A program made the position numbers and the translations under genes. Below the pieces are notes generated by a model. That model saw only the letters and a list, made by a program, of their open reading frames with translations. It ran no database searches and was not told the origin of the DNA. From Scybalosoma faecavium (lineage in GTDB: Bacteria > Bacillota > Clostridia > Christensenellales > Christensenellaceae), in contig DVKG01000009.1 in NCBI GenBank assembly GCA_018716135.1, positions 1 to 64,000 of the forward strand: a stretch of DNA of 64,000 nucleotides, written 5' to 3'. Positions 1 to 8,256 of this stretch are shown piece by piece (positions within the stretch are counted from its first letter, which is position 1; each line of letters opens with the position of its first letter).

Positions 1-33
1 AGTCCTTTGCTCTACCAACTGAGCTACCGAGGC
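1..33 (-). tRNA. tRNA, 5' part only (cut by window edge)
   Basis: Read on the minus strand this is a tRNA acceptor 5' arm, D arm and the first half of the anticodon stem. The window ends at loop position 33, just before the anticodon, so the amino acid cannot be read. The stem resembles tRNA-Phe genes, but that is only a guess. It is the last visible gene of the tRNA operon transcribed from the promoter near 440-468. Confidence 0.8.
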
Positions 34-37
34 ATAT

Positions 38-114
38 TGGCGACCCGGAAGAGACTCGAACTCTCGACCTCTAGCGTGACAGGCTAGCGTTCTAACCAAC
101 TGAACTACCGGGCC
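38..114 (-). tRNA. tRNA-Asp (GTC), copy 1
   Basis: The full cloverleaf is visible on the minus strand, with anticodon loop TGTCACG (anticodon GTC) and an encoded 3' CCA. It is third from last in the tRNA operon. A second tRNA-Asp at 26649-26725 is identical except for one base in the D loop (position 99 here, 26710 there). Confidence 0.95.
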
Positions 115-138
115 AGTTTTTAAAGATAAGCTGTAGAA

Positions 139-215
139 TGGTGGGCCCTCACGGACTCGAACCGCGGACCGATCGGTTATGAGCCGACTGCTCTAACCAA
201 CTGAGCTAAGGGCCC
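139..215 (-). tRNA. tRNA with anticodon CAT (elongator Met or Ile2)
   Basis: The cloverleaf on the minus strand has anticodon CAT and encoded CCA. A CAT anticodon can be initiator Met, elongator Met or, after lysidine modification by TilS, Ile2. The body (GGGCCC acceptor, TTAGCTCAG D arm) looks more like the Bacillus gene of the Ile2/CAT type than like its Met gene, but sequence alone does not settle it. It lacks the three G-C pairs before the loop that mark initiators. Confidence 0.9.
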
Positions 216-244
216 TCGATAGAAGCTTATCCTGTTTTTTAAAG

Positions 245-319
245 TGGTGACCCCTAGGAGATTCGAACTCCTGTTACCGCCGTGAGAGGGCGGTGTCTTA
301 ACCACTTGACCAAGGGGCC
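245..319 (-). tRNA. tRNA-Glu (CTC)
   Basis: The cloverleaf on the minus strand has anticodon stem CCGCC/GGCGG, loop CTCTCAC (anticodon CTC) and encoded CCA. CTC is the rarer Glu isoacceptor. The TTC gene that reads both Glu codons is not in this window. Confidence 0.94.
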
Positions 320-326
320 AGATTAA

Positions 327-403
327 TGGTCGGGGTGAAAGGATTCGAACCTTCGGCCCCATGCTCCCAAAGCACGTGCGCTACCAAACTGCGCCACACC
401 CCG
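327..403 (-). tRNA. tRNA-Pro (TGG)
   Basis: The cloverleaf on the minus strand has anticodon loop TTTGGGA (anticodon TGG), an unpaired-type C1 acceptor start typical of Pro, and encoded CCA. It is the first gene of the operon, about 30 nt downstream of the promoter. Confidence 0.94.
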
Positions 404-439
404 GCGCACCCCCGAGCCGCCGTGTCAGCGACGAATATT

Positions 440-468
440 AGTATACTTTACTCCGATAATTTTGTCAA
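440..468 (-). promoter_or_regulatory. sigma-A promoter of the first tRNA operon
   Basis: On the minus strand there is TTGACA (463-468), a 17-bp spacer and TATACT (440-445), nearly full consensus, directly upstream of tRNA-Pro. Such strong boxes are expected for stable RNA. Confidence 0.85.
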
Positions 469-570
469 TACATTTTTTTAAAAAAAACGGATTTTTTTCA
501 AAAAATCTGCGTTTATTTTTCCCCCGCCCGGGATTTCCCAATCCCCTCTCCCGCAGAGCGCAAGCCAAGC

Positions 571-599
571 TTGATAATGATGCAGATATGCTATATAAT
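571..599 (+). promoter_or_regulatory. promoter of miaB
   Basis: TTGATA (571-576), 17-bp spacer, TATAAT (594-599), about 70 bp before the miaB start. Confidence 0.75.
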
Positions 600-672
600 G
601 TATAAAAGAAATGCGGATAGTTAATTAATTATATCGCGCCGCATCTATAATAAATCGGAGAAGCTTCAAATT

Positions 673-2004
673 TTGAACAACATATCTTTAGAGCAATATA
701 TACGTGAGAACAACTTAACTTATCAAATAGAGACATACGGATGTCAGATGAACGTGCATGATTCCGAAAAACTCGCAGGCATTTTAGAAGAGCTGGGCTA
801 CGCCCGCTGCGAGGATGGCGAGCCTGACTTAATACTATTCAATACATGCTGCGTGCGCGACAACGCAGAAAAACGTGTATTCGGCAATGTAGGCGCGCTG
901 AAGCGCCGCTGCGCCAAAAACAAATCGCTTGTCGTCGCCGTATGCGGCTGTATGATGCAGCAGGAGGAAGTCGCCAAAAAGCTGTACGACACTTTCCCCT
1001 TTGTCAAAATAGTATTTGGTACAGGCGCTATGCACCGTCTGCCCGAAATGCTTTACACCACGCTGATATTGAAAAAACGCAATATGGATCTGGCGCAGGA
1101 GCAAACGATAATAGAAGACGTTCCGATCCACCGTTCTTCCCCGCCTCTCGCCAGCGTCAGCATCATGCAGGGCTGCAATAATTTCTGCACATACTGCATA
1201 GTACCTTACGTTCGAGGACGAGAGCGCAGCAGAAAACAAAGTGAAATCATAGATGAAGTCAAGCGGCTGATAGACTCGGGCTACCGCGAGATTATGCTTC
1301 TCGGGCAGAATGTAAACTCATACGGAGGCGGCCGGTTTCCCGAGCTTTTGGAGGCAGTCGCAGAGACAGGCATAGACAGAATTCGCTTCATGACCAGCCA
1401 TCCAAAAGACGCAAGCGACGAGCTTTTCCGCGTAATGGCGAAGCACGGCAACATATGCAAACAGCTTCATCTGCCCGTTCAAGCCGGCTCAGACGAAATC
1501 CTCCGCAGAATGAACAGGCGCTACACTCGCGACGATTATCTCGCAAAGGTCGCCAGAGCGCGCGAGCTTATGCCGGAAATCGCTCTTACGACAGATATTA
1601 TGATCGGCTTCCCGGGAGAGACAGAGGAGGACTTTCAGGATACGATGCAGCTCGTGCGCGACGTGCGATACTGCGCGGCGTACACATTCGTATACTCACC
1701 GCGCGCGGGTACTCCCGCCGCCTCCATGCCTGATCAGATACCCGACGACATAAAAAAAAGCCGCATAACGAGACTCGTCTCTCTTCAAAGCGAGCTTACC
1801 TATCAGGATAATCTCAGCCGAGTCGGAGCCTCCGAGCGAATACTGGTCGAAGGACGCTCCACCCGGGGCGATGGAATATGCGGCAGAACAGACGGAGGCA
1901 GAATGGTAAATCTGCCCGGCTCCACGGAGCTTATAGGGCAATTTATAGATGTAATTATAACAGAAGCTCGGAAAACAACTCTTTACGCTAAGATTAAAAA
2001 TTAA
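673..2004 (+). CDS. miaB: tRNA-2-methylthio-N6-dimethylallyladenosine synthase MiaB
   Basis: This radical SAM methylthiotransferase adds the 2-methylthio group to i6A37 of tRNAs that read UNN codons. The 443 residues fit the family. The N-terminal UPF0004 domain carries Cys24, Cys59/60 and Cys93 for the auxiliary [4Fe-4S] cluster. The radical SAM motif CNNFCTYC lies at 168-175, and a TRAM domain closes the C-terminus. The start is TTG at 673, since CGGAG sits at a proper distance and no closer ATG exists. RimO and MtaB are the main alternatives, but the first-domain Cys pattern and the CNNFCTYCIVP context fit MiaB. Confidence 0.96.
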   Translation: MNNISLEQYIRENNLTYQIETYGCQMNVHDSEKLAGILEELGYARCEDGEPDLILFNTCCVRDNAEKRVFGNVGALKRRCAKNKSLVVAVCGCMMQQEEVAKKLYDTFPFVKIVFGTGAMHRLPEMLYTTLILKKRNMDLAQEQTIIEDVPIHRSSPPLASVSIMQGCNNFCTYCIVPYVRGRERSRKQSEIIDEVKRLIDSGYREIMLLGQNVNSYGGGRFPELLEAVAETGIDRIRFMTSHPKDASDELFRVMAKHGNICKQLHLPVQAGSDEILRRMNRRYTRDDYLAKVARARELMPEIALTTDIMIGFPGETEEDFQDTMQLVRDVRYCAAYTFVYSPRAGTPAASMPDQIPDDIKKSRITRLVSLQSELTYQDNLSRVGASERILVEGRSTRGDGICGRTDGGRMVNLPGSTELIGQFIDVIITEARKTTLYAKIKN

Positions 2005-2036
2005 CTCAGCGCAGGCTTCTGTCATGCTGTCAGACA

Positions 2037-2198
2037 TTGTTCAACAAGGGGCGCCGCCCCGTAATTCAACAAGTGAACGAGGGGCAAACTCCCCCGGGGC
2101 TTTGGCGGCGGATTGCACCGCCGCTGAATGCTCAGATGCAGCCAGCCGCCTATAGCGGCGAGGTATATCTGTTCACAGTTATAAGGAGTACGGAAGAT
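2037..2198 (+). repeat. interspersed hairpin repeat, copy 1 (longest)
   Basis: This GC-rich block starts TTCAACAAGGGG, holds a GGGGC..GCCCC hairpin, then ATTCAACAAG, GAACGAGGGGC, and ends ATCTGTTCACAGTTATA. The same ordered parts recur at 47368-47462, and the first part at 48128-48155. Copy 1 has an extra internal segment with further inverted repeats (GGCGGCGG..CCGCCGC). It lies between miaB and the GNAT gene, and its 3' end adjoins the GNAT ribosome binding site. The open frame through it starts at TTG 2037 and is probably not translated. Confidence 0.7.
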
Positions 2199-3242
2199 AT
2201 GATTGAAATCAGAGAATTAGACAAAGACAACGGCCGGAAACTTTGGCTCGAATGCTTTCCGGAGGATTCTGAAGAATTTGTAAGCTGGTATTTTAAAACC
2301 GTATTTACGGAAGGATACGGCGTATACGACGGCAGCGAGCTGCTCAGCATGGTATCAATCGTAGACGCTACAATGGCTCTGCGCCGCAGGCCGGTGCGCG
2401 CCAACTTCCAGCGTGCAGTCGCAACCACTGCGTCCGCCAGAGGAAAGGGCTATGCCTCGATGCTGCAAAAATACGTTCTCAATCTGCTCTACGACCGCGG
2501 AGAGGGCATGTGTTCTCTCAACACTGATATACACGATTTTTACGCTCAGTTCGGATTCTCGACCTACGTTGCGAAAGAGCTCTTGAGAATAATGCCGTCC
2601 GAATCGGGCAGATACAAGCTGTATACCTCCGCTAGGGATATACCTTATTCCACCTTAGGCGGGCTGTCTCAGCTCTATTTCGACGAGCTGCGCGGGCGCA
2701 CGGGCTGGCTTCTGCGCGATTCTCAAACCTTCGAGCGCATCCTCACCAGCGAGCTGGACTTCACGGGGAATACTCTGATAGTGGCTTTTGACGAAAAGAA
2801 TATCGTCTCAGGTTATGCCATAGGCCGTCAGGAAGAAGAATCCTTCGTCGCTTACGAGGCCATAGCTAAACCTCGGCATTGGGGGAGTCTGACCCGCGCC
2901 GCAGGAGACATGGGGCTCAGCTATTTCGACCGTCCTTTCTGCGGAGATTCCGGCACCGAGACGGGAATGGCGCGTATAGTAAATGTTAAACGCATAGTTG
3001 ACAACCTAATTCTCGAGGACGGCGAATGTATAGTCGGGATATCCGATCCCGTCATAGAAGAAAACAACGACAACTGGCATATCTTTTCCGAAGCGGGAAA
3101 GACAAAAGCTACACGCACGCGGGCTATGGAAGATATTTCAGTAGGCATAGGACAATTCACACGCTGGGTCATGGGTTCCATAGATTCAGACGCGCCCGAG
3201 CTGTTCTCCCCCTGCAAGCGTTCTCTCGTAGACAGATATTAA
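2199..3242 (+). CDS. GNAT-family N-acetyltransferase (Eis-like)
   Basis: This is a 347-residue acyl-CoA-dependent acetyltransferase-like protein. The N-terminal GNAT fold shows the beta strand and acetyl-CoA loop VATTASARGKGYASMLQ, matching the R/Q-x-x-G-x-G/A pyrophosphate-binding motif. The length, a second GNAT-like half and a C-terminal sterol-carrier-like tail are typical of Eis/'enhanced intracellular survival' proteins. ATG 2199 is chosen because AAGGAG lies just upstream and homology starts there; the frame stays open to a TTG at 2037 inside the repeat. The substrate is unknown. Confidence 0.82.
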   Translation: MIEIRELDKDNGRKLWLECFPEDSEEFVSWYFKTVFTEGYGVYDGSELLSMVSIVDATMALRRRPVRANFQRAVATTASARGKGYASMLQKYVLNLLYDRGEGMCSLNTDIHDFYAQFGFSTYVAKELLRIMPSESGRYKLYTSARDIPYSTLGGLSQLYFDELRGRTGWLLRDSQTFERILTSELDFTGNTLIVAFDEKNIVSGYAIGRQEEESFVAYEAIAKPRHWGSLTRAAGDMGLSYFDRPFCGDSGTETGMARIVNVKRIVDNLILEDGECIVGISDPVIEENNDNWHIFSEAGKTKATRTRAMEDISVGIGQFTRWVMGSIDSDAPELFSPCKRSLVDRY

Positions 3243-3286
3243 TGCAATACTTAATAAACTTCTCGAATCAGCAATAAAACAGCGTA

Positions 3287-3325
3287 AAAAGAGCTTTTTC
3301 CTCACCGAAAAAGCTCTTTTGTTAT
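3287..3325 (+). terminator. Rho-independent terminator after the GNAT gene
   Basis: AAAAGAGCTTTTTC pairs with GAAAAAGCTCTTTT around a 6-nt loop, followed by a T-rich tail. Confidence 0.85.
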
Positions 3326-3349
3326 TCTGTCGGTATAAAATACACGACA

Positions 3350-3378
3350 TTGACGCGCTCGCTCATTTAGAGTATAAT
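3350..3378 (+). promoter_or_regulatory. promoter of the E1 alpha/beta operon
   Basis: TTGACG (3350-3355), 17-bp spacer, TATAAT (3373-3378), about 80 bp before the E1 alpha start. Confidence 0.82.
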
Positions 3379-3460
3379 AATGTAAATTAAGGAACACGAA
3401 TTAAAGCTGTTATCCTACTATTCAAAAACGGGCGCAAACAGCTTGATAACGGAGGCACAA

Positions 3461-4432
3461 ATGAGCCTATCAATCAACAAAGAAAAAGAACTTCTCCGCC
3501 TCATGTATCTGGCGCGGTTTTTTGACGATAAAGTATACGAACTTTTTCACGAAAAAGACGAAGGCTACGGCACTACCCACCTTTCTACAGGACAGGAGGC
3601 CATCGCAGCCGGCGTCATGTACGCGGTCGAACCCGGCGATAAAATGATGACCAACCACAGAGGGCACGCGCACACGATATGCTCCGGAGCTTCCCCCGAG
3701 CGCATGATGTGCGAAATGTTAGGCAAATCGGACGGGTTCTGTCTGGGGCTCGGCGGTTCTCTCCATATAGTAGACAAGGAGACGGGAGGTCTTTTCGCCA
3801 ACGGCGTAGTCGGCCCCGTGCTTCCCATGTCCGCCGGAGCGGCTCTCGCTCTGAAAATGGACAAAAAGAATCGCGTCTGCATATGTTTCTTCGGTGACGG
3901 AACTTCAAATTCAGGTATGTTCCACGAAGCGTTAAACATGACGGCTCTATGGAAGCTTCCCGTCATATACATATGCGAGAACAACCTTTACGGTATGTCC
4001 ACGCCCGTGAGCAAGTCAACCGCCGGAGGCGCAGTCGCTCCGCGAGGCGCGGCTTACGGCATTCCTTCATGCGAAATAGACGGAAACGACGTCCTCGCTG
4101 TGTACTCGGCTGCAACAGAGGCCATACGGCGCGCACGCGCCGGCGAGGGCGCAACTCTGATCGAAGCGCACACTTATAGATACAGAGGCCACTCTAAATC
4201 CGACCGTTTGACATATCGCACAAGAGAAGAAGAAGCCGCCGCGCACAAGAACGACCCTATAGACAGATTCGTTCGCTATCTTTCCTCTAAAATAGACGAA
4301 AGCGAGCTTAGTCTCATAAGAGATAAAGCTCAGGGAGAAATAGAAAATGCCGCCAAAGCCGCTCTTTCCGCACCTTGGCCGACATTCGAGCAGGCTGAAA
4401 GGCTGGTATACGCCGGAGGGAAATATGAGTAA
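3461..4432 (+). CDS. thiamine-diphosphate-dependent dehydrogenase E1 alpha subunit
   Basis: This is the alpha subunit of a heterotetrameric 2-oxoacid/acetoin dehydrogenase E1 (323 residues, normal length). The ThDP-binding motif starts GDGTSNSGMFHEALN and ends about 30 residues later at ENN. The early HLSTGQEA block and the phosphorylation-loop-like RYRGHSKSD segment are also present. ATG 3461 follows GGAGG; the frame is open upstream to a TTG at 3443, which is less likely. The gene overlaps E1 beta by 8 nt. Acetoin, pyruvate or branched-chain substrate cannot be told apart, and no E2 or E3 gene is in this window. Confidence 0.9.
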   Translation: MSLSINKEKELLRLMYLARFFDDKVYELFHEKDEGYGTTHLSTGQEAIAAGVMYAVEPGDKMMTNHRGHAHTICSGASPERMMCEMLGKSDGFCLGLGGSLHIVDKETGGLFANGVVGPVLPMSAGAALALKMDKKNRVCICFFGDGTSNSGMFHEALNMTALWKLPVIYICENNLYGMSTPVSKSTAGGAVAPRGAAYGIPSCEIDGNDVLAVYSAATEAIRRARAGEGATLIEAHTYRYRGHSKSDRLTYRTREEEAAAHKNDPIDRFVRYLSSKIDESELSLIRDKAQGEIENAAKAALSAPWPTFEQAERLVYAGGKYE

Positions 4433-5408
4433 AATCAGCTACAAACAAGCTGTATCTGACGCACTCCGCGAGGAGATGCTCAGAGATGACAAAGTTTTCA
4501 TAATGGGCGAGGACATCGCGGTATACGGAGGAAGCTACGGCATAACAGCCGGCTTTTTAGAAGAATTCGGCGAACAGAGGGTTATAGACACTCCGATAGC
4601 AGAATCCGGCTTCACTAACATGGCAGTAGGCGCTGCGCTCTGCGGATATCGTCCGATAGTCGAATATATGTTTGCGGATTTTGTTTCCGTATGTATAGAC
4701 GCAATAGTAAACCAGGCGGCCAAAACCCACTTCATGACAGGTGGACAATTCTCCGCTCCCATAGTAATGAGAACGCCTTGCTGCGGAGGAACAGGAGCCG
4801 CAGCTCAGCACTCTCAGGCATTCGAAGCGTGGTTTGCTCATACTCCCGGATTGAAAGTCATACTGCCCTCCAACCCATACGACGCCAAAGGGCTTCTGAA
4901 AGCGGCCATACGCGACGACAATCCCGTAATCTTTTATGAACACAAGCTTTTATACGAAAACGAGGGCGAGGTTCCGGACGGAGATTATATCGTAGAAATA
5001 GGCAAGGCTAATGTCGTCCGGGAAGGCACGGACGTCACGCTCATTTCATACTCTCTTACGCTTCTGCAATGCCTTAAGGCTGCCGAAGAGCTTGCAAAAC
5101 TCGGCATAAGCGCACATGTTTTGGATCTGCGTACAGTCAGCCCGCTGGACAGACCCGCCATAATAGCGGCAGCGAAAAAAACAGGGCGCGTCCTCATAGT
5201 TCACGAAGCCGTAACATATTTCGGAGTAGGAGCGGAAGTGGCAAGCGCCATTTGCGAAAGCGACGCCCTATTCTCGCTGAAAGCCCCCGTGCGCAGACTC
5301 GGCTCCGCTTATATGCCCGTTCCGTTCTCAAAACCCATAGAGCAGCAGGCTCTCCCGCAGATAGACGACATCGTGCGCGAAGCTGTAAGGCTTTACAAAT
5401 ATTGCTAA
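4425..5408 (+). CDS. thiamine-diphosphate-dependent dehydrogenase E1 beta subunit
   Basis: This is the beta subunit that completes the E1 enzyme with the gene just upstream (327 residues). Family features include MGEDIAVYGG near residue 28, DTPIAESGFTNMAVGAA around 50-65, and the transketolase C-terminal domain with VLDLRTVSPLD and HEAV. ATG 4425 follows GGAGG inside the end of E1 alpha, so the two are translationally coupled. In acetoin and pyruvate dehydrogenase operons the next genes are normally E2 and E3; here a LysR regulator follows instead. Confidence 0.9.
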   Translation: MSKISYKQAVSDALREEMLRDDKVFIMGEDIAVYGGSYGITAGFLEEFGEQRVIDTPIAESGFTNMAVGAALCGYRPIVEYMFADFVSVCIDAIVNQAAKTHFMTGGQFSAPIVMRTPCCGGTGAAAQHSQAFEAWFAHTPGLKVILPSNPYDAKGLLKAAIRDDNPVIFYEHKLLYENEGEVPDGDYIVEIGKANVVREGTDVTLISYSLTLLQCLKAAEELAKLGISAHVLDLRTVSPLDRPAIIAAAKKTGRVLIVHEAVTYFGVGAEVASAICESDALFSLKAPVRRLGSAYMPVPFSKPIEQQALPQIDDIVREAVRLYKYC

Positions 5409-5436
5409 TCATCCCTTAACCCCAAGCATAATTTGT

Positions 5437-5465
5437 TTGTATTTTGTTTATAAAGATGTTATAAT
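5437..5465 (+). promoter_or_regulatory. extended -10 promoter of the LysR gene
   Basis: TATAAT (5460-5465) is preceded by TG at the extended -10 position. The -35 (TTGTAT, 5437-5442) is weak, at 17 bp. Confidence 0.6.
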
Positions 5466-5519
5466 GTAATTTGCGCAGGATAACCCTGCATAAATTACAC
5501 CCCTGCTATAGGAGATCAT

Positions 5520-6458
5520 ATGAATACGCTTCACTTTAAGTATGCCGTGGAAGTCGAACGTACTCGTTCCATTACTCAGGCGGCAGAAAATCTTTATATG
5601 GCGCAGCCCAACCTCAGCAAAGCGATTAAAGAACTGGAAGACAATTTGGGTATCACAATTTTTGAACGCACATCTAAAGGTACCATCCCCACTGTAAAAG
5701 GCGCAGAATTTCTCAAATACGCAAAAAATATACTCTCGCAGATAGACAAGATGAAGTCGCTTTACATACCGGACGATCCCCATAGGCAGACTTTCAGCGT
5801 ATCTATTCCGCGCAGCAGCTATATCGCCGCCAGTTTCACCTCTCTTGCGTCTGAGCTGGACACGCGCAACGAAATGCACCTCAATATTATAGAGACCAAT
5901 TCTATGAAAACTATAAGCCATGTTGCAAAAGGCGAATATAACCTCGGCGTCGTGAGATATCAAATTGAATACGAAAACTATTTTCTGGATTATATAGCAG
6001 AAAAAGGGCTCGTTCACGAATCCGTTTGGGAATTTGACTATCTCGTACTGATGAGCGCGCACCATAACCTCGCATATACTCCAAAGCTGACTGATAAAGA
6101 CCTTGCAGACTGTGTAGAAATACTGCACGGAGATACCTCCATCCCCTACGTTCCGCAGTCCGAGCTGAGCCGACCGGAAGATATCGGCACGGGGAAAAAA
6201 AGCATATACGTATATGAGCGGGCTAATCAATTTACTCTTCTTACTAATATTGAATCTTCCTATATGTGGGTGTCTCCCATCCCCAAAGACGTAATGGATA
6301 GGTACGGTTTGGTGCAGCGCAGATGCAAAGCTAAGCACCAGCGTTACAAAGACATTTTAGTATACCGCAAAGGATATACGCTCTCCAATCTCGACAAAAA
6401 ATTTATAGATAAACTTTTTGAAAGAAAAAATGAAGTAGCCTTCTGCGATTATATATAA
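5520..6458 (+). CDS. LysR-family transcriptional regulator
   Basis: This is a LysR-type activator/repressor of 312 residues. The N-terminal winged helix-turn-helix is clear (residues about 1-60, with ITQAAENLYMAQPNLSKAIK and LFER-type end TIFERTSKG). A periplasmic-binding-like effector domain follows, and it is more divergent than usual. ATG 5520 follows AGGAG. It lies between the E1 genes and the iron alcohol dehydrogenase, all on the plus strand, so it may control one or both; the target is an inference. The inverted repeat at 6610-6637 is a candidate site. Confidence 0.9.
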   Translation: MNTLHFKYAVEVERTRSITQAAENLYMAQPNLSKAIKELEDNLGITIFERTSKGTIPTVKGAEFLKYAKNILSQIDKMKSLYIPDDPHRQTFSVSIPRSSYIAASFTSLASELDTRNEMHLNIIETNSMKTISHVAKGEYNLGVVRYQIEYENYFLDYIAEKGLVHESVWEFDYLVLMSAHHNLAYTPKLTDKDLADCVEILHGDTSIPYVPQSELSRPEDIGTGKKSIYVYERANQFTLLTNIESSYMWVSPIPKDVMDRYGLVQRRCKAKHQRYKDILVYRKGYTLSNLDKKFIDKLFERKNEVAFCDYI

Positions 6459-6607
6459 TGGGAATGCGCTTAAAATGCATTATAAATTATCTAATCTTGC
6501 ATTTTATCCTGGAATTATGACGTTTAATCACAAATCGCCAAGTATTTCATATAGTTCCTTATCGCCTATTTTACGGCATTTTCACATCCTTCACCCAAGT
6601 TTCATAT

Positions 6608-6643
6608 AAGCATATCAGCTGCAGTATGTTGATATGCTTTTTT
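6608..6643 (+). promoter_or_regulatory. inverted repeat GCATATCA-N12-TGATATGC with T tail, copy 1
   Basis: Arms lie at 6610-6617 and 6630-6637 with a T-run after. It may terminate the LysR transcript, be an operator upstream of the alcohol dehydrogenase -10 (TATAAT, 6672-6677), or both. The same geometry and an 18-bp identical right half recur at 8248-8280. Confidence 0.6.
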
Positions 6644-6729
6644 CATATTTTTGTTTCTCCGCACGACTTATTATAATAAGCTTGTGCTGAACAGCACATA
6701 CACCAACGGTCAACAGGAGGTTTTTATCA

Positions 6730-7920
6730 ATGGCAAGATTTACTTTACCCAGAGATTTGTACCACGGCGAAAATGCACTCGAAGCTTTGTCTGCACTCTC
6801 AGGCAAAAAAGCGTTCGTCGTCGTAGGCGGCGGCAGCATGAAGCGTTTCGGTTTCCTAGATAAAGTAGTAGCTCTGCTTGAAAAAGCAGGAATGGAGGTC
6901 AAGCTTTTTGAAGGAGTCGAGCCGGACCCCAGCGTGGATACGGTCATGCGCGGAGCGGAAGAAATGACCAAATTCGAGCCGGACTGGATCGTAGCTATCG
7001 GCGGCGGTTCTCCTATAGACGCCGCGAAAGCAATGTGGACATTCTATGAATACCCCGACGTAACCTTTGAGTCCCTCTGCACACCTTTCAACTTCCCGCC
7101 TCTGCGCACTAAAGCTCAATTCTGCGCTATCCCATCTACATCCGGTACAGCTACCGAAGTCACGGCTTTCTCCGTAATCACAGATTACAAATCAGGCATA
7201 AAATATCCCCTCGCCGACTTTAACATAACTCCCGATGTAGCCATCGTAGATCCCGCTTTGGCTGAAACGATGCCGCCTAAGCTGACAGCGCATACGGGCA
7301 TGGATGCTCTTACTCATGCTATCGAAGCCTATGTATCTACAATCCACTGCGATTATACAGACTCATGCGCTCTACATGCTATCGCAATGATAGACAAGTA
7401 TCTCATAGCATCCTACAACGGAGATAAAGAAGCTCGCGCGCGTATGCATAACGCGCAATGCCTCGCAGGTATGGCTTTCTCCAACGCTCTGCTCGGCATA
7501 GTCCATTCCATGGCTCATAAAACAGGAGCGGCTTATTCCGGAGGACATATAGTACACGGATGTGCAAACGCTATGTACCTGCCCAAGGTAATTAAGTTCA
7601 ACGCCGCAGAACCCGAAGCTAACAAGCGCTATGCGGAAATCGCAGCTCACATTCATCTCCCCGGCGAGACAGACAGCGAACTCACAGCCTCCCTCATCGC
7701 TCACATTAACGATATGAACAAGGCTCTCGGCATTCCGTCCTGCATAAAAGAATACGAAAACGGAATAATCGACGAAAAAGAATTTCTTGATAAGCTCGAT
7801 GAAGTAGCCGCAAACGCGGTCGGCGACGCCTGCACAGGCTCCAACCCGCGCGCTATCCTGCCCGAACATATGGCTGAGCTGCTCAAATGCTGCTTCTACG
7901 ATCTCGAAGTTAACTTCTAA
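6730..7920 (+). CDS. iron-containing alcohol dehydrogenase
   Basis: This is a group III (Fe-ADH) NAD(P)-dependent dehydrogenase of 396 residues, likely reducing an aldehyde to an alcohol (ethanol or butanol type) to recycle NADH. The nucleotide-binding motif GGGSPIDAAK lies near 95-104. The metal-site region includes PSTSGTATEVT, the Asp-containing VDPAL stretch, GMDALTHAIEAY, and the histidines of GIVHSMAHKTGA and GGHIVHG. ATG 6730 is preceded by CAGGAGG. It stands alone between a LysR gene and a strong terminator, so it is probably monocistronic. Confidence 0.94.
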   Translation: MARFTLPRDLYHGENALEALSALSGKKAFVVVGGGSMKRFGFLDKVVALLEKAGMEVKLFEGVEPDPSVDTVMRGAEEMTKFEPDWIVAIGGGSPIDAAKAMWTFYEYPDVTFESLCTPFNFPPLRTKAQFCAIPSTSGTATEVTAFSVITDYKSGIKYPLADFNITPDVAIVDPALAETMPPKLTAHTGMDALTHAIEAYVSTIHCDYTDSCALHAIAMIDKYLIASYNGDKEARARMHNAQCLAGMAFSNALLGIVHSMAHKTGAAYSGGHIVHGCANAMYLPKVIKFNAAEPEANKRYAEIAAHIHLPGETDSELTASLIAHINDMNKALGIPSCIKEYENGIIDEKEFLDKLDEVAANAVGDACTGSNPRAILPEHMAELLKCCFYDLEVNF

Positions 7921-7958
7921 ACAAAATTCGCTGATAAAAAACTCTATAAACGGGATAC

Positions 7959-7983
7959 GGGGGGTATCAATCCCCCCTTTTTT
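7959..7983 (+). terminator. terminator of the iron alcohol dehydrogenase
   Basis: GGGGGG, 7-nt loop, CCCCCC, then TTTTTT. Confidence 0.9.
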
Positions 7984-8059
7984 AATAATTGACAATATAC
8001 TAAGCCTGTTCATTCATAAGCACCCTATTGCATGCGGCAGACGCCTATGATTAGCATAA

Positions 8060-8097
8060 AAAACGAATAAAGCATTTTGCATTTTTTCATTCGTTTT
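8060..8097 (-). terminator. terminator behind the gene remnant
   Basis: On the minus strand AAAACGAAT pairs with ATTCGTTTT, followed by TT. It lies just past the stop codon of the truncated frame 8104-8256. Confidence 0.55.
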
Positions 8098-8103
8098 CTA
8101 AAT

Positions 8104-8256
8104 TTAGTCGCCTAAGGCTGCCGCAATATATATCCGCGCCATCCCGGTCATATTTAAATCCATATGACCAAAAAGCGCAGTTTCACTTGTAAAGCCACGC
8201 TCTTTCAGTATTTTGCACGTTCTTTCCGCCATCAGCAAGAGTTGCCCGCATATCAT
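8104..8256 (-). pseudogene. possible 3' remnant of a lost gene (50 codons)
   Basis: A 50-codon minus-strand frame ends at TAA (8104-8106) and runs into a terminator. It can start at ATG 8256 but has no good ribosome binding site. Its predicted peptide ends GMARIYIAAALGD and has a KILKERGFTSETALFGHMD stretch, which reads like the C-terminal end of a folded protein. I do not recognise the family. The frame begins where the repeated GCATATCA hairpin lies, which suggests a deletion joint. It could also be a real small protein. Confidence 0.4.

Noticed and set aside
2037..2198. N-terminal extension of the GNAT protein by 54 codons
   Set aside because: It starts at TTG inside the interspersed repeat, and a good ribosome binding site with family homology begins at ATG 2199.
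5448..6338. Long minus-strand open frame opposite the LysR gene
   Set aside because: It is a shadow of a clearly coded LysR protein and its translation resembles no protein family.
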